Assembly: GCF_900105865.1 (NCBI RefSeq)
Contig: NZ_LT629804.1
Location: 1,798,001-1,862,000, forward strand
Direction: 5' to 3'
From: Arcanobacterium phocae
Lineage (GTDB): Bacteria > Actinomycetota > Actinomycetes > Actinomycetales > Actinomycetaceae
DNA: 64,000 nt
This document shows positions 15,636 through 26,788 of the stretch, one piece after another. Within the stretch, counting starts at the first letter, position 1. Each line of letters opens with the position of its first letter. Position numbers and translations under genes: made by a program. The notes under the pieces were generated by a model. The model searched no databases and was not told the DNA's origin. It saw only the letters and a list, made by a program, of their open reading frames with translations.

Positions 15636-18536
15636 TCAGTCGCGTGGCTTTTCGCGCATTTCGTAGGTCTCGATCATGTCGCCTTGAGCAATATCCTTGT
15701 AGCCGAGCGTGATACCACATTCGTAACCTTCACGGACTTCAGTGACATCATCCTTTTCCCGGCGCAAGGAGACGATTTCGAGGTTTTCAGCAATCGTCTT
15801 TCCGTTGCGAATCAGTCGAGCCTTGTGACCACGGCGGATCGCGCCCGAACGAACAATCGAACCTGCGATGAGGCCGAACTTACCGGACTTGAAGACTTGG
15901 CGAATCTCTGCAGTAGCAACTTGTACTTCTTCATAGATTGGCTTGAGCTTGCCCTTCATAGCTGCTTCGACTTCATCGATAGCATCGTAGATGACGGAGT
16001 AGAACTTCATTTCTACGCCTTCAGCATCAGCCAATTCAGTAACTCGTTCTGCTGGACGGACGTTGAAGCCAATGATGATGGCGTTGTCCACGGTTGCTAG
16101 ATCGACGTCGGACTGGGTGATCGCGCCAACACCGCGGTGAATAACGTTCAGCTGAACTTCATCGCCACCGATTTCGATATCGAGCAAGGACGATTCAAGT
16201 GCTTCGACCGAACCGGAGGAATCACCCTTGATGATGAGGTTAAGGTTTTCGATCTTACCCTCTTCAATGGCTGCGTTGAGATCTTCAAGCGAAACACGCT
16301 TACGGCGCTTAGCCAATGTTGCGGCACGCTTAGCAGCTTCACGACGTTCCGCGATCTGCCGTGCGGTGCGGTCGTCTTCAGCAACAATGAGCTGATCGCC
16401 AGCTCCCGGAACTGAGGTCAAACCGAGGACCTGAACTGGGCGAGCTGGACCAGCTTCCGTCAACCGGTTACCATGCTCATCGATCATTGCACGGACACGT
16501 CCGTACGCAGTACCAACGACGATCGGGTCACCAATGCGCAAGGTTCCTTCTTGGACCAGCGCGGTAATAACCGAACCACGGCCCTGATCGAGCTTGGCTT
16601 CAATGGCTACACCGCGAGCTGGTTTGTTTGGATTTGCCGTAGGCGTTACCAAAATATCGGAGGTAGTCAGTACGGTTTCCAGCAAGGCTGGAATATTGAT
16701 GCGTTGCTTTGCCGAAATATCAACGAATGCAACGTCACCACCGTATTCTTCGGCAACTAAGTTGTATTCAGTGAGCTGAGCACGAACCTTATCCGGGTTC
16801 GCTCCGTCAACATCAATTTTGTTGACTGCGACGACGATTGGCACACTTGCCGCTTGCGCATGGTTAATTGCTTCTACGGTCTGTGGCATAACGCCGTCGT
16901 TCGCAGCAACAACCAAAATAGCAACGTCAGTGATGTCAGCACCACGGGCACGCATCTGGGTAAACGCTTCGTGACCTGGGGTGTCAATGAAGGTGATGGC
17001 ACGCTCGCCGTCTTCAATTTTGACGTGAGTCTGGTAAGCACCGATGGACTGGGTAATACCACCGGCTTCACCTTCGACGACGTCGGCGTTACGGATCGCG
17101 TCCAGGAGCTTGGTCTTACCGTGATCGACGTGACCCATGACGGTCACTACTGGTGGGCGTGGCACACGATCTTCGTCAGATTCGTCAGCGTGCTCAGCGT
17201 CGATATCGATATCGAACGATTCAAGAATCTCACGGTCTTCGTCTTCTGGGCTCATGATCTTGATGTCATAACCAAGTTCTGCGCCGAGTAGTGCGAAAGT
17301 ATCTTCGTCTAGGGACTGATTAGCGGTAGCCATCTCACCCATCCGGAACAAGACGGTAACCAATGCTGCTGGATCTGCTTCGATGCGTTCTGCGAAGTCA
17401 GCTAGGGATGCACCGGCGCGGACACGAACCACAGTGGAACCATCACCACGTGGAATCTGCACGCCCTGGAGCATCGGTGATTGCTGCTCTTCCCATTCTT
17501 GACGCTTTGCGCGCTTAGACTTACGATTGCCGCGGCCGCCACCTTGACGTCCGAAAGCACCTGCGGTTGAACCGCCACGAGCTTTACCGCCGGAACGGGT
17601 GAAACTACCACGACCGCCGGAGTTATTACCACCGAAACCGCCACTGTTACCGCCACGGCCACGGCCACCACCACGGCTAGGAGCAGCTGCTGGCACTTGT
17701 TCTGGCATCATATTGGGGCTTGGCCGGTTACCGCCGCCAGTACGTGGTGGACGCGCAGTAGCTTCAGGGCGTGGTCCTCGGCTCTGACCGCCGCGGCCAC
17801 CTTGGTTGCCTTGGCCTTTACCAGCAAAAGAAGAGCCATTTGGACGAGGACCGCGACCTTGGCCGCCTTGACCGTTGCGTCCGCCCATCCCTTGTTTTGA
17901 AGAGAATGGAGAGTTTCCTGGACGCGGTGCTCCTGGACGAGGACGACCTCCACTTGGGCGTGGTGGTGCAGCTTCTCGCGCTGCTTCAGCAGAAGCGTGT
18001 GCTGATCCTGGCGTTACCCCACGAGCTACTGGCCGTGGGGATGGGCTTGGCTTCTTTACTGATTTGCCGTCACTTGCTCCAGGCTTTTGACCAGATGGCT
18101 TGTTTGAAGCAGGTTTTGCCGATCCTGGTTTTCCTGAGGGTGGCTTAGGCGCAGCTGCTTTTGAGCTAGCTGGCTTAGCAGATTTGGGTGCTGGCTTGGC
18201 AGAAGCAGTCTTTGCGGTAGCTTTCTTCACTGCAGGCTTCGGTGCTGCCGGAGTAGGCGCACTCGGCTTCTTAGTGTCTGCCACTGGTGCAGATTCAGTT
18301 TTTGCTGACGTCGTTTGTGTTGACGTAGACTTTGCTGCCGGTTTCTTGGCAGTCTTCTTCGGATCCACTAGATCGGGATGCGATTCAAAATATTCACGTG
18401 CTTTACGCACTACTGGTGCCTCGATTGACGAGGAAGCAGATTTAACGAATTCACCTTCAGATTTAAGCACTTCAAGCAACTTTTTGCTTGTCACACCAAT
18501 CTCTTTAGCAAGTTCATGGACGCGGACCTTAGCCAC
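15636..18536 (-). CDS. infB: Translation initiation factor IF-2
   Basis: IF-2 is the GTPase that brings initiator tRNA to the 30S subunit and promotes subunit joining. The 966 residues start with the IF2N module ('[21 protein letters not shown]'). A long low-complexity Ala/Pro/Lys region and Gly/Arg-rich stretches follow to about residue 350. The G domain has '[10 protein letters not shown]' (about 465), 'DTPGHEAF' and 'NKIDV'. The C-terminus has '[19 protein letters not shown]'. The GTG start has a Shine-Dalgarno (AAGGAGAA). The gene sits between ylxR and rbfA. Confidence 0.97.
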   Translation of the reverse strand: MAKVRVHELAKEIGVTSKKLLEVLKSEGEFVKSASSSIEAPVVRKAREYFESHPDLVDPKKTAKKPAAKSTSTQTTSAKTESAPVADTKKPSAPTPAAPKPAVKKATAKTASAKPAPKSAKPASSKAAAPKPPSGKPGSAKPASNKPSGQKPGASDGKSVKKPSPSPRPVARGVTPGSAHASAEAAREAAPPRPSGGRPRPGAPRPGNSPFSSKQGMGGRNGQGGQGRGPRPNGSSFAGKGQGNQGGRGGQSRGPRPEATARPPRTGGGNRPSPNMMPEQVPAAAPSRGGGRGRGGNSGGFGGNNSGGRGSFTRSGGKARGGSTAGAFGRQGGGRGNRKSKRAKRQEWEEQQSPMLQGVQIPRGDGSTVVRVRAGASLADFAERIEADPAALVTVLFRMGEMATANQSLDEDTFALLGAELGYDIKIMSPEDEDREILESFDIDIDAEHADESDEDRVPRPPVVTVMGHVDHGKTKLLDAIRNADVVEGEAGGITQSIGAYQTHVKIEDGERAITFIDTPGHEAFTQMRARGADITDVAILVVAANDGVMPQTVEAINHAQAASVPIVVAVNKIDVDGANPDKVRAQLTEYNLVAEEYGGDVAFVDISAKQRINIPALLETVLTTSDILVTPTANPNKPARGVAIEAKLDQGRGSVITALVQEGTLRIGDPIVVGTAYGRVRAMIDEHGNRLTEAGPARPVQVLGLTSVPGAGDQLIVAEDDRTARQIAERREAAKRAATLAKRRKRVSLEDLNAAIEEGKIENLNLIIKGDSSGSVEALESSLLDIEIGGDEVQLNVIHRGVGAITQSDVDLATVDNAIIIGFNVRPAERVTELADAEGVEMKFYSVIYDAIDEVEAAMKGKLKPIYEEVQVATAEIRQVFKSGKFGLIAGSIVRSGAIRRGHKARLIRNGKTIAENLEIVSLRREKDDVTEVREGYECGITLGYKDIAQGDMIETYEMREKPRD

Positions 18537-18605
18537 ATTTCTCCTTATGTCTTGGCCCGCGCAAATGTGCGTCAGGCCCCTGTTTGGCAGCTCATCGCTG
18601 GGTAC

Positions 18606-18971
18606 TCATCGGGTGCCCATCGGCTCTCTACCCGCTTTCATTGGGTTATTCGCACATAACTGTGCTGATCGAACAAAATCACTCACATAAGCAACTACTG
18701 CACCAGTATTAGCTATAGGGCGTTTGAAAGCCCGTGCAAACTGAGATGTTTTAACTGCTTGTGCGACACATTTGGAGCATGGATGAATCCACGCTCCACG
18801 CCCTTGCATGGACGCTTGTGGATCTGGGTAAACAGTTCCATCATTGCAAGCCACTACACGCAAAAGCTCGTTCCGGCATGCTTTGTCACGGCAACCGATG
18901 CAGGTACGAACCATGATCCGGTCACGAAAACCGGCCATATTCATATCGATCGATCGCTTTAACATAGACAT
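18606..18971 (-). CDS. ylxR: YlxR-family RNA-binding protein (RNase P modulator family)
   Basis: The core 'VRTCIGCRDKACRNELLRVV' and 'GRGAWIHPCSKCVAQA' define the YlxR/RnpM family (DUF448), small RNA-binding proteins encoded between nusA and infB; Bacillus RnpM interacts with RNase P. The reading frame is 121 residues from an ATG at 18971. Most homologues start near the MVRTC residue, so translation may begin up to about 20 codons later; no start has a clear Shine-Dalgarno. A terminator lies between nusA and this gene. Confidence 0.9.
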   Translation of the reverse strand: MSMLKRSIDMNMAGFRDRIMVRTCIGCRDKACRNELLRVVACNDGTVYPDPQASMQGRGAWIHPCSKCVAQAVKTSQFARAFKRPIANTGAVVAYVSDFVRSAQLCANNPMKAGREPMGTR

Positions 18972-19014
18972 ACAATCTTTAGTCTACTGTATGTAAGCAC
19001 TAAAACTAAACGAT

Positions 19015-19055
19015 AAGAGCCGTGCCACTGCACACATTGCACAGGGACGGCTCTT
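19015..19055 (-). terminator. Terminator-like hairpin between nusA and ylxR
   Basis: AAGAGCCGT pairs with ACGGCTCTT around a structured loop containing TGCA repeats, followed by a moderately T-rich ATCGTTTAGTTTTAG on the minus strand. It may attenuate the nusA operon before ylxR-infB, possibly under NusA control (inference). Confidence 0.65.
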
Positions 19056-19075
19056 TCTCGCGAAATAAACTGGTG

Positions 19076-20053
19076 TTACTCGGATTCCTTGCGGATATCG
19101 ATTGACCAGCCGGTAAGCTTAGCAGCTAGGCGGACATTTTGTGCTTCCTTACCAATAGCCAAAGAAGCTTGATCGTCAGGAACAACTGCACGTGCTTGGC
19201 GCATATCCGGGCTGAGAATCTCTACCTCGGCCACCTTGGCAGGCGATAATGCCGCCGCAATGAACTTGGCTGGATCGTCGTCATAATCAACAACATCGAT
19301 CTTTTCACCATGCAACTCTTGGGTTACTGCACGAACACGCTGACCGTTGTGACCAATTAACGCACCCTTAGCACCGACTGATTCATCATTGCTCCACACC
19401 GCTATCTTGGTACGGTGACCGGCTTCGCGGGCAAGTGCTACAATCTCAACAGTGCCGTCGGCGATTTCTGGAACTTCACTTTCGAACAGCTGCCGCACAA
19501 AATCCGGATGCGAGCGCGATAACCGGATTGACGCGCCATGGCTTCCAACCGAGATATCCAACACTAAGGCACGAATCAGATCTCCGTGCTTGAAATGCTC
19601 CGAAGCAACTTGTTCATCAGCGCGAAGTAGGCCGCGATTCTCGCCCAGCTCAACGAACACATCGCGAGATAACGACGACGCTCCGGCAGAACTTTCAACT
19701 ACACCAGAAACGAGCTGTCCCTTTTTGCCTTGGAACGAACCGAGAACACGCTCTGTTTCAGCATCACGTAGACGCTGAGCGATAATCGATCGTGCCGTTG
19801 AGGTAGCGATTCGCCCAAAATCGTTAGGAGTATCGTCAAATTCTCCAATAACTTCGTCATTCTCATCGACTTCCGGTGCCCATACAGTCACTTTTCCGGT
19901 AGTACGATCCAGCTCTACACGAGCACCACGAACCGCGCCAGGAACCCGATTGTAGGCATGAACCAAGGCTTCCTCAATAGCGTTGAGGAGAACATTCAGA
20001 TCGATACCGAGTTCGGATTCTACAATCCGAAGTTCATTCATTGACAGTTCCAT
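19076..20053 (-). CDS. nusA: Transcription termination/antitermination factor NusA
   Basis: NusA binds RNA polymerase and nascent RNA and affects pausing, termination and antitermination. The 325-residue chain has the N-terminal domain ('ELGIDLNVLLNAIEEALVHAY'), an S1 domain around 'GQLVSGVVESS', and two KH domains ('ALIGHNGQRVRAVTQELHGEKIDVV' and 'LAIGKEAQNVRLAAKLTGWSIDI'). It has no C-terminal acidic repeats, as is usual in actinobacteria. Its ATG shares one base with the rimP stop (TGATG). Confidence 0.96.
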   Translation of the reverse strand: MELSMNELRIVESELGIDLNVLLNAIEEALVHAYNRVPGAVRGARVELDRTTGKVTVWAPEVDENDEVIGEFDDTPNDFGRIATSTARSIIAQRLRDAETERVLGSFQGKKGQLVSGVVESSAGASSLSRDVFVELGENRGLLRADEQVASEHFKHGDLIRALVLDISVGSHGASIRLSRSHPDFVRQLFESEVPEIADGTVEIVALAREAGHRTKIAVWSNDESVGAKGALIGHNGQRVRAVTQELHGEKIDVVDYDDDPAKFIAAALSPAKVAEVEILSPDMRQARAVVPDDQASLAIGKEAQNVRLAAKLTGWSIDIRKESE

Positions 20054-20523
20054 CAGTTCTCTCCCTTGGCCTTGTTAAGCTCGATAACAACGTGAGCGCG
20101 TGCTACGTCTGCAACCGCAATTGTACCTGCATCGTGCTCCAGCGTGATAACGCCGTCAGCAACATCTGAGATACGTTCCGTTAGCTTCGTCCCATCAGAC
20201 AATTTGAACGCAACTTTACGACCAATGGCACGTGAAAAATGACGCTCTTCGGAAAGCTCCCGGGTAGCACCTGGCGTAGATACTTCGAGGGTATAGGCAC
20301 CACGGATCGGATCGTGCTCATCTAGCACTTCGGACACGGCCCGCGAAACGTCCGTTAGCTGTGTGGAATCCACCCCACCCGGCCCGGACGGCAGATCTAC
20401 TGTAACCCGGACAACCGTGTGTTTACCTGCCCCTACAACGCGAACTGTTTCCAGCCATAAGCCGGCATCGCGAATAACTGGGTCAAGAAGTTGCGCAACC
20501 TGCGCCGAAACATTGTCTACCAT
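20053..20523 (-). CDS. rimP: Ribosome maturation factor RimP
   Basis: RimP assists 30S assembly. The 156 residues show 'VVRVTVDLPSGPGGVDSTQLTDVSRAVSEVLDE' and 'GAYTLEVSTPGATRELSEERHFSRAIGRKVAFKL', both typical of the family. It is the first gene of the rimP-nusA operon and overlaps nusA by one base. The upstream region is shared with a divergent plus-strand gene. Confidence 0.94.
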   Translation of the reverse strand: MVDNVSAQVAQLLDPVIRDAGLWLETVRVVGAGKHTVVRVTVDLPSGPGGVDSTQLTDVSRAVSEVLDEHDPIRGAYTLEVSTPGATRELSEERHFSRAIGRKVAFKLSDGTKLTERISDVADGVITLEHDAGTIAVADVARAHVVIELNKAKGEN

Positions 20524-20641
20524 AGGTACAACATTACCGGCTCGTACCTAGTGATGTCATAAGAGTGAAGAAAAATCACGTTATCCTATGTAGTGCTGGG
20601 ACACTTTTCCATGCCAGCACATGATATGGCAAAGTAGTGCT

Positions 20642-21559
20642 ATGACCAATTCACGTTCCCATACTAAATCTGTTGTGGCATCATGGCTATCCTTTGTTGG
20701 GCTATCCCTGATTGCGATTGCCATTTTTGCATTGGTTCTTGTTGTTATGGGGACTCGCTGGGAACATATGTCACTTGATCCTGCAAAACCAACCCCAACT
20801 GAACAAGCCCGGCAAAATGCGGCAGTTACTATTGCGCGAACGCATGCACTGGCGCAGGAGCTTCAAAACGATGCACTGGAACCCGCGATAGCTGCAATCA
20901 TCGGTGACGTAGCAACCGCAAGTGATCAATGGTTGACTTCTCTTGGGGATGTTTGGGTACCTTGGCCGGACGGCGCCCCTGAAGGCTACAGCAACCCCGA
21001 ACTAGATCTCACACCAAAAGAAGTGACAGTAGATGCGCTTCGCAACGAACTTATTCAATTATCTTCAACGCTGCCTGCCGATACCGATTTAGACGGTCGT
21101 ATTGCTACGTCAATATCTGTTAAAGCACGAACTTTAGCCGCGCAGCTCTCCCCTGATGAGGAACGAGAATCGAGCTGTCGTACCCCAGATCTATCTCGGC
21201 TTGGTTCGCATATCACTGGCGAACAAACACTTCTGCGACTGGAATCTGCTCGGCAATGGCTCGAGCATGATGCTGCAATTACTGATCCGGCACAGCGCCA
21301 ACGCCCCGAAGAACAAATCGCACTTTTGACTGCGCTCACCGAAAATATGATCGACGCCGGTACGCCTGACTCACGCCCTGCCTTAGTTCCGCCGGCTTCG
21401 AGCGAGGATGTAACCGCTGCTCTAACAGTCGCCAATGCCGAACTTATCGGCCAAGCAACTCAAGCAACACCTGAGGAACGAGAAGCAACAGTTTCATTCC
21501 TGTGCCTCCTGTCAGCTGGTGAACACCTTCCTGCCTTACCTGGAACAACAACGAAATAA
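20642..21559 (+). CDS. Single-pass membrane-anchored protein, function unknown
   Basis: This protein of about 305 residues has one N-terminal membrane segment ('WLSFVGLSLIAIAIFALVLVVMG') that leaves the rest outside the cell. The outer part is Ala- and Leu-rich, mostly helical in character, with two Cys (ESSCRT and FLCLL). Several actinobacteria have a poorly characterised extracytoplasmic helical protein at this place, divergent from rimP. No domain is recognised. The ATG at 20642 is preferred; an in-frame ATG lies seven codons upstream. It ends just before a strong bidirectional terminator. Confidence 0.65.
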   Translation: MTNSRSHTKSVVASWLSFVGLSLIAIAIFALVLVVMGTRWEHMSLDPAKPTPTEQARQNAAVTIARTHALAQELQNDALEPAIAAIIGDVATASDQWLTSLGDVWVPWPDGAPEGYSNPELDLTPKEVTVDALRNELIQLSSTLPADTDLDGRIATSISVKARTLAAQLSPDEERESSCRTPDLSRLGSHITGEQTLLRLESARQWLEHDAAITDPAQRQRPEEQIALLTALTENMIDAGTPDSRPALVPPASSEDVTAALTVANAELIGQATQATPEEREATVSFLCLLSAGEHLPALPGTTTK

Positions 21560-21567
21560 CTGCATAA

Positions 21568-21603
21568 TAAAAGAGGCTGGCTACTACTAGCCAGCCTCTT
21601 TTA
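21568..21603. terminator. Bidirectional terminator between convergent genes
   Basis: A perfect 16 bp stem (TAAAAGAGGCTGGCTA / TAGCCAGCCTCTTTTA) with a 4 nt loop. A and T tracts at both ends serve both the plus-strand gene and proS. Confidence 0.93.
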
Positions 21604-21613
21604 GCAGTTCGAA

Positions 21614-23410
21614 TTACTTAGCTTGAGCCATAACCTCATCGAGTTTCGACAAAGCTTGATCAACTGGAACTTCGTACCGTTCGCCACTGCGACGATCGCG
21701 GATCTCAACCATGCCGTCTTTGAGACCACGCCCAACAACGATCGCGAATGGAACACCGATCAGTTCGAAGTCCGCAAACTTCACGCCGGCTGACACCTTA
21801 ACGCGATCATCGTAGAGAACTTCTAGTCCACGACCAGACAACTCCTCCGCAAAATTCTGCGCCGTCTCAAATATCGCTGCGTCCTTTCCAGTAGCAAGTA
21901 CATGGACCTGAGCAGGAGCAAGATGCAACGGCCACTTCAGCCCCATATCATCTGAATTCAACTCTGCCAATGCAGCCATCACGCGCGAAACACCGATACC
22001 ATACGAGCCCATGGTTACCACTGCGGTCTTACCATTTTGGTCAAGAACTGTTAAGTCAAGCGCCTTAGCGTATTTGCGGCCCAGCTGGAAGATGTGTCCG
22101 ATCTCGATACCGCGTTCGATCGTCAACGGGCCAGAACCATCTGGAGCTTCATCGCCTTCACGAACCTCAACAGCTTCAATCGTACCGTCGGCTTCGAAGT
22201 CTCGGACGTAGACCAGATCGAAAACATGTTGATCAACTTCATTCGCCCCAGAAATCCAGCGCGAACCACGAGCGACATGCGGATCGAGTAAGTAACGTAC
22301 CGACCCGGAGATTTCGCCTTCGTCGTTGACTGTACGGGACTCCGAATTTGGTCCGATAACCTCTGGACCAATGTAGCCAGCCACAAGTTCTGGATGTTGC
22401 TCAAGATCATGTGCCGTTGCCATCTCGACTTCAGCCGGGGAAATACTGGCCTCTACTCGCTTGAGATCAACTTCGCGATCCCCAGGGACGCCAATAACAA
22501 CAACTTCACGTTCACCATCCGGATGGACAAAAGCAACCACAACATTCTTCAACGTGTCACTTGCTTCCCACGTGCGATCCGCACGCGGTGCCACCTCGTT
22601 CGCCATCTCAACAAGCGATGCAATCGTTGTTGCACCCGGTGTTGGAACAGTGTGCGGTTCCGGAACATCAGAGAAATCCTGATCCGGCTGTGCCGGAGTA
22701 GTGACTGCTTCGGTATTTGCAGCGTAACCACCCGCGGACATAACGAAGGTATCTTCACCAATAGCACATGGCGAAAGGAATTCTTCCGAACGCGAACCAC
22801 CCATTGGTCCAGACTGCGCTGAACAAATCACATACGGGATACCAAGACGATCAAAGATTCGCTGATATGCGGCACGCATCGTTTCATAGGAGCGGTCCAA
22901 ACCGGCGTCGTCAATATCGAAAGAATAGGCATCCTTCATGATGAACTCGCGGGTGCGGATGATACCAGCGCGCGGACGAGCCTCATCACGGTACTTATGC
23001 TGAATCTGGTAGAGGGATACCGGCAGATCCTTGTACGAAGAGTACATATCCTTCACAGCCAACGTGAACATTTCTTCATGCGTTGGTGCCAACAGATAAT
23101 CGTTATCGCGCCGATCCTTCAACCGGAATAAGTTCGGACCGTATTCTTCCCACCGATTCGTAGCTTCGAACGGCTCGCGTGGCAATAGCGCCGGGAAATG
23201 CATTTCTTGCGAACCCGCATTATCCATTTCTTCACGCACCACAGCTTCAACCTTGCGAAGCACTTTGAGCCCAAGTGGCAACCAGGTATAGATACCCGGC
23301 GCAGCACGACGTACGTATCCGGCACGTACCATCAGTTTATGAGAACGGACCTCTGCGTCGGCCGGATCGTCGCGGAGGGTACGGACAAAAAGTTCAGACA
23401 TTTTTAGCAC
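21614..23410 (-). CDS. proS: Prolyl-tRNA synthetase
   Basis: ProS charges tRNA-Pro. This is the bacterial type with an editing-like insertion: the class II core ('[21 protein letters not shown]', '[21 protein letters not shown]', '[14 protein letters not shown]') is split by an insert at about residues 220-400, and a C-terminal anticodon-binding domain ends the chain. Length is 598 residues. The GTG start gives MLKMSELF, matching relatives that begin MLxxMS; the ATG three codons in is the alternative. Neither has a clear Shine-Dalgarno. Confidence 0.97.
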   Translation of the reverse strand: MLKMSELFVRTLRDDPADAEVRSHKLMVRAGYVRRAAPGIYTWLPLGLKVLRKVEAVVREEMDNAGSQEMHFPALLPREPFEATNRWEEYGPNLFRLKDRRDNDYLLAPTHEEMFTLAVKDMYSSYKDLPVSLYQIQHKYRDEARPRAGIIRTREFIMKDAYSFDIDDAGLDRSYETMRAAYQRIFDRLGIPYVICSAQSGPMGGSRSEEFLSPCAIGEDTFVMSAGGYAANTEAVTTPAQPDQDFSDVPEPHTVPTPGATTIASLVEMANEVAPRADRTWEASDTLKNVVVAFVHPDGEREVVVIGVPGDREVDLKRVEASISPAEVEMATAHDLEQHPELVAGYIGPEVIGPNSESRTVNDEGEISGSVRYLLDPHVARGSRWISGANEVDQHVFDLVYVRDFEADGTIEAVEVREGDEAPDGSGPLTIERGIEIGHIFQLGRKYAKALDLTVLDQNGKTAVVTMGSYGIGVSRVMAALAELNSDDMGLKWPLHLAPAQVHVLATGKDAAIFETAQNFAEELSGRGLEVLYDDRVKVSAGVKFADFELIGVPFAIVVGRGLKDGMVEIRDRRSGERYEVPVDQALSKLDEVMAQAK

Positions 23411-23487
23411 AGTACTAGTTTAGCTGTTTCGCGCTGTCTACCCTATTTCCCCAGCCGAATCAAGCGTGGCGTTGGCAACAATTCACA

Positions 23488-24339
23488 TTATGCCAACAGT
23501 ACCGTTGCATACTCTCCGACGACGGCGAACCCGGCTTTTTCGTACGCTCGCACCGCAGCAATGTTGTAATCGTTCACATAGAGAGAAACCACAGGCGCAT
23601 GCGAATCCTGAATCAGTTTCGCTACGCTGGCCATTGCCGGCCCAGCAATTCCGCGCCCGCGCAAATCTGGATGAACCCAAACACCTTGTATTTGAGCTAC
23701 TCCCCCGGCTAACGCGCCGATATCAGCTTTAAACTCAACTTTTGACAGTGGACAATCGTCAGAAAAACGCACAAAAGTTCGCCCCTGCTGAACAAGTGAA
23801 CGGACTCGACGAATATACGCCGGACCATAGCAAGTAGGATCATACCCGACTTCTTCGATGAACATAGCAACTGAAGCTGGTGCTATGAGCGATTCTTCAC
23901 TCCGCTGCGCGGGACGCACCTGATCGTCGTATCCACACCGCGATTTTCCCTGCCACACCATGGACAGCTGATGTTCCCGAACCTCGCGTGGAGCTGCATA
24001 AGAATCTTTGATGCGTTCCCACAAGCCCAGAACCTGATCGGCTGGACCTACCAGAGAGTTAGCGATCCGATCATGCCGGCTGACGTAACTAGCTAGTAAG
24101 TCTAGGCCAGGTTCATCAAACCCAAGTGGGATGATGTTAGCCCCCATCCAGCATAACGACCGTAACCCATCGCCGTCGTCGATCCCCACGGCATGAGCCA
24201 AACGTTGGGTGCGTGATTCGACTGCGCCCCGCGCAAGAACAGAACCTACTGGGTCCCGGTCAAAGAACTGGAAAGCACGGTCGAGGTCATTCGACCCGAG
24301 TCGGCGAAGCTGACCGGCACGCCGAAACAGCCATGTCAT
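23488..24339 (-). CDS. GNAT acetyltransferase with N-terminal DUF4081-like domain
   Basis: This is a protein of about 283 residues. The N-terminal half matches the DUF4081 arrangement that precedes a GNAT domain in actinobacteria. The C-terminal GNAT domain has 'IQGVWVHPDLRGRGIAGPAMASVAKLIQ', an acetyl-CoA binding Q/RxxGxG/A loop, and 'VSLYVNDYNIAAVRAYEKAGFAVVGEY'. The ATG at 24339 lies 1 bp after the ispG stop, so the two are translationally linked; this pairing is common in actinobacteria. The substrate is unknown. Confidence 0.85.
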   Translation of the reverse strand: MTWLFRRAGQLRRLGSNDLDRAFQFFDRDPVGSVLARGAVESRTQRLAHAVGIDDGDGLRSLCWMGANIIPLGFDEPGLDLLASYVSRHDRIANSLVGPADQVLGLWERIKDSYAAPREVREHQLSMVWQGKSRCGYDDQVRPAQRSEESLIAPASVAMFIEEVGYDPTCYGPAYIRRVRSLVQQGRTFVRFSDDCPLSKVEFKADIGALAGGVAQIQGVWVHPDLRGRGIAGPAMASVAKLIQDSHAPVVSLYVNDYNIAAVRAYEKAGFAVVGEYATVLLA

Positions 24340-24340
24340 C

Positions 24341-25501
24341 TCACACAATCACTTCAGGTGAGCTTGCTGCGTCCTCGCTTAACCCAAGTTCTTCTGCAAC
24401 AACTCGCGCGCGAGCGATGAGAGTCGGGACGATATCTGCTTCTGGAACAGTTTCAACGACCTTACCTCGAACAAAAATCTGTCCTTTGCCGTTTCCAGAA
24501 GCTACCCCAAGGTCTGCTTCCCGAGCTTCACCTGGACCATTAACGACGCATCCCATAACAGCTACTCGCAACGGGAACGAAATATCTTTCAGGCCCTCCG
24601 AAACTCGATTCGCCAAGGTGTACACATCTACCTGGGAGCGGCCACAAGACGGACACGACACAATTTCCAGCTTCTTTGGACGCAAGTTAAGCGAACGCAA
24701 AATTGCCTCGCCAACCTTGACTTCTTCAACCGGCGGAGCCGAAAGAGAAACACGAATAGTGTCGCCGATACCGTTCGCGAGCAAAGCGCCGAAAGCCACC
24801 GAGGATTTCACGGTTCCTTGGAACGCTGGACCTGCTTCGGTCACGCCCAGATGCAATGGCCAATCGCCTGCTTCGGACAGTAACTCATAGGCACGAACCA
24901 TCGTCACCGGATCGTGGTGCTTAACAGAGATAGCAAAATCATAGAAGCCGGCATCTTCAAAAAGCCGGGCTTCATTCACTGCCGACTCAACCAGAGCTTC
25001 CGGAGTTGCCTTGCCGTATTTTTTGAGCAACCGCGGGTCTAGCGATCCGGCATTAATCCCAATGCGCATAGCTGTGCCGTTAGCGTTAGCAGCCGCAGCG
25101 ATTTCCGGGATACGGTCATCAAACTTCTTGATATTTCCTGGGTTGACACGCACACCACAGCCAGCCTCAATCGCCGCAAAAACATACCGTGGCTGGAAAT
25201 GGATGTCAGCAACCACTGGAATCTTTGACTTTGCAGCAATAATTGGTAGCGCATCAGCATCTTTATCGGTTGGACATGCAACTCGAATAATATCGCAACC
25301 AGCAGTGGTCAACTCTGCGATCTGTTGCAAAGTTGCACCGATATCATGCGTTTTTGTGGTGGTCATCGACTGCACTGACACCGGAGCGTCGCCGCCAACT
25401 TTGACGTCACCAACTTGAATCTGACGAGTCTTCTTCCGTTGCGAGAGAACAGGATCTGGTTCTTTCACGCTGGGTATTCCTAAAGCAATTGGCATATTCA
25501 C
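24341..25501 (-). CDS. ispG: 4-hydroxy-3-methylbut-2-enyl-diphosphate synthase (IspG/GcpE)
   Basis: IspG is a [4Fe-4S] enzyme that converts MEcPP to HMBPP in the MEP isoprenoid pathway. It opens with '[25 protein letters not shown]', and the cluster ligands lie in 'SCPSCGRSQ' (about residue 282) and '[10 protein letters not shown]' (about 315). Length is 386 residues. GTG at 25501 or ATG two codons later are possible starts. dxr and the rseP-type protease gene are adjacent, the usual actinobacterial dxr-rseP-ispG cluster. Confidence 0.97.
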   Translation of the reverse strand: MNMPIALGIPSVKEPDPVLSQRKKTRQIQVGDVKVGGDAPVSVQSMTTTKTHDIGATLQQIAELTTAGCDIIRVACPTDKDADALPIIAAKSKIPVVADIHFQPRYVFAAIEAGCGVRVNPGNIKKFDDRIPEIAAAANANGTAMRIGINAGSLDPRLLKKYGKATPEALVESAVNEARLFEDAGFYDFAISVKHHDPVTMVRAYELLSEAGDWPLHLGVTEAGPAFQGTVKSSVAFGALLANGIGDTIRVSLSAPPVEEVKVGEAILRSLNLRPKKLEIVSCPSCGRSQVDVYTLANRVSEGLKDISFPLRVAVMGCVVNGPGEAREADLGVASGNGKGQIFVRGKVVETVPEADIVPTLIARARVVAEELGLSEDAASSPEVIV

Positions 25502-25531
25502 GTTCTGTATTATTCCACTCTTGAAGATTTC

Positions 25532-26773
25532 TCACACGATGGGGTTAACTATGTCGACCACAATCAGTAGCACGGTCATGAAAACAAAGAATAAAATCAT
25601 TGCGTAGCTCACCGGAAGTAACCGTGCAGTATCAAACGGTCCCGGATCTGGTTTCCCTTGGGAGAAAGCGATTTTCCGGCGGACACCTTCGATGAGTGCG
25701 CCGAGTATATGACCACCGTCTAACGGCAACAATGGAATCATATTGAAGATGAACAACGTCATGTTCAGCCCTGCGAGGAGCATCGTTAAATCGCCAAGAC
25801 GATCAAGGAAACCGTAGTTATCTACTTGCGCTGCACTGATAGATCCCGCGACATCAGCGATGCCAACTAGGCCAACCACAGAATCTGGGGTACGCTTTTC
25901 GCCGGTGACCAGCGTGCTAGCGGCATCCCAGAGCTTAACCGGCAACTGGACAAGTATTTTGGCAGTGCCACTAGCCATTGTCCACGTCTGGCCCGGAACT
26001 TCAGAAAGCGTTCCTGGGCGGCGCTCGATTGCCGGACCTATTCCCACATATGGCTTGGTGGCTACAGTGCCAGTACCATCGTCAAACTCGCGCATTACCG
26101 GGGTAACAGAAAGCGTTTTTTGGACGTTGTTTCGTTCGACGACGACGTCCGTCGCTACAGTTCCACCAGTGGCGATAGCTTGTTGGATATCATTCCATGT
26201 CTCAACTTGCTTACCTCCCCACGAAATAATCGTGTCCGACGGCTCGATGACGCCAGTTGCCGGAGCAGGTGTGCAAGTTTCAGCATTATCAATACAGGGA
26301 GCTACTTGTGCGATCGTCGTAGACAACCGCGGCACTCCAATACCGACTGTAACTGCAGCAAGCAAGACAATGCTGATAATCAGATTAGTCAGCGGCCCAC
26401 CAAACATCACAATCATCTTCAGCCGCGCTGGCAGATGCCAAAAAGCACCTGGCTGCGCCGGATCATCGAACTCTTCAGCAGACTGTAACCGGGCTTCCTG
26501 AGCCAACGTTAAGGACCCGTCAGTTTTAGTTGTCGGCACGCCGTCTTTTGCCGGCGGCAACATTCCAGCAATCGACACGAACCCACCAAGCGGGATTGCT
26601 TTAAATCCCCATTCAGTTCCACCACGTTCAATTGACCAAACAGTTGGACCGAAGCCAACGAAATACCGGCTAACTTTTGCGCCAAATTTTTTCGCTGGTA
26701 TGAGATGCCCTAGTTCATGGATAGCTACTGAGGCAACGAGCCCAATAACCATAAAAATAATTCCGGGAAGCAT
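25532..26773 (-). CDS. rseP: Site-2 intramembrane zinc protease (RseP/Rip1 family, M50)
   Basis: This membrane protease cuts transmembrane anti-sigma factors or other substrates within the membrane. The zinc site HELGH is at residues 19-23 in the first membrane segment, and the third ligand is in 'LPLDGGHI' (about residue 349). A PDZ domain lies between (about 130-250, including 'VIEPSDTIISWGGKQVETWNDIQQAI'). About four membrane segments and 413 residues fit the family. The mycobacterial homologue Rip1 sits in the same dxr-ispG context. Confidence 0.94.
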   Translation of the reverse strand: MLPGIIFMVIGLVASVAIHELGHLIPAKKFGAKVSRYFVGFGPTVWSIERGGTEWGFKAIPLGGFVSIAGMLPPAKDGVPTTKTDGSLTLAQEARLQSAEEFDDPAQPGAFWHLPARLKMIVMFGGPLTNLIISIVLLAAVTVGIGVPRLSTTIAQVAPCIDNAETCTPAPATGVIEPSDTIISWGGKQVETWNDIQQAIATGGTVATDVVVERNNVQKTLSVTPVMREFDDGTGTVATKPYVGIGPAIERRPGTLSEVPGQTWTMASGTAKILVQLPVKLWDAASTLVTGEKRTPDSVVGLVGIADVAGSISAAQVDNYGFLDRLGDLTMLLAGLNMTLFIFNMIPLLPLDGGHILGALIEGVRRKIAFSQGKPDPGPFDTARLLPVSYAMILFFVFMTVLLIVVDIVNPIV

Positions 26774-26788
26774 AGTATCTTTCTCTGG

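Noticed and set aside
15501..16100. Plus-strand open frame of about 200 codons across the rbfA-infB junction
   Set aside because: It is antisense to two well-supported genes and shows no family features.
18100..18690. Ala/Gly/Phe-rich plus-strand frame of about 196 codons opposite infB
   Set aside because: It is the complement of the low-complexity Ala/Lys/Pro region of IF-2, which keeps the opposite frame open.
23411..23487. T-box leader before proS
   Set aside because: The gap upstream of proS is only about 70 bp and lacks the T-box bulge sequence and specifier stem.
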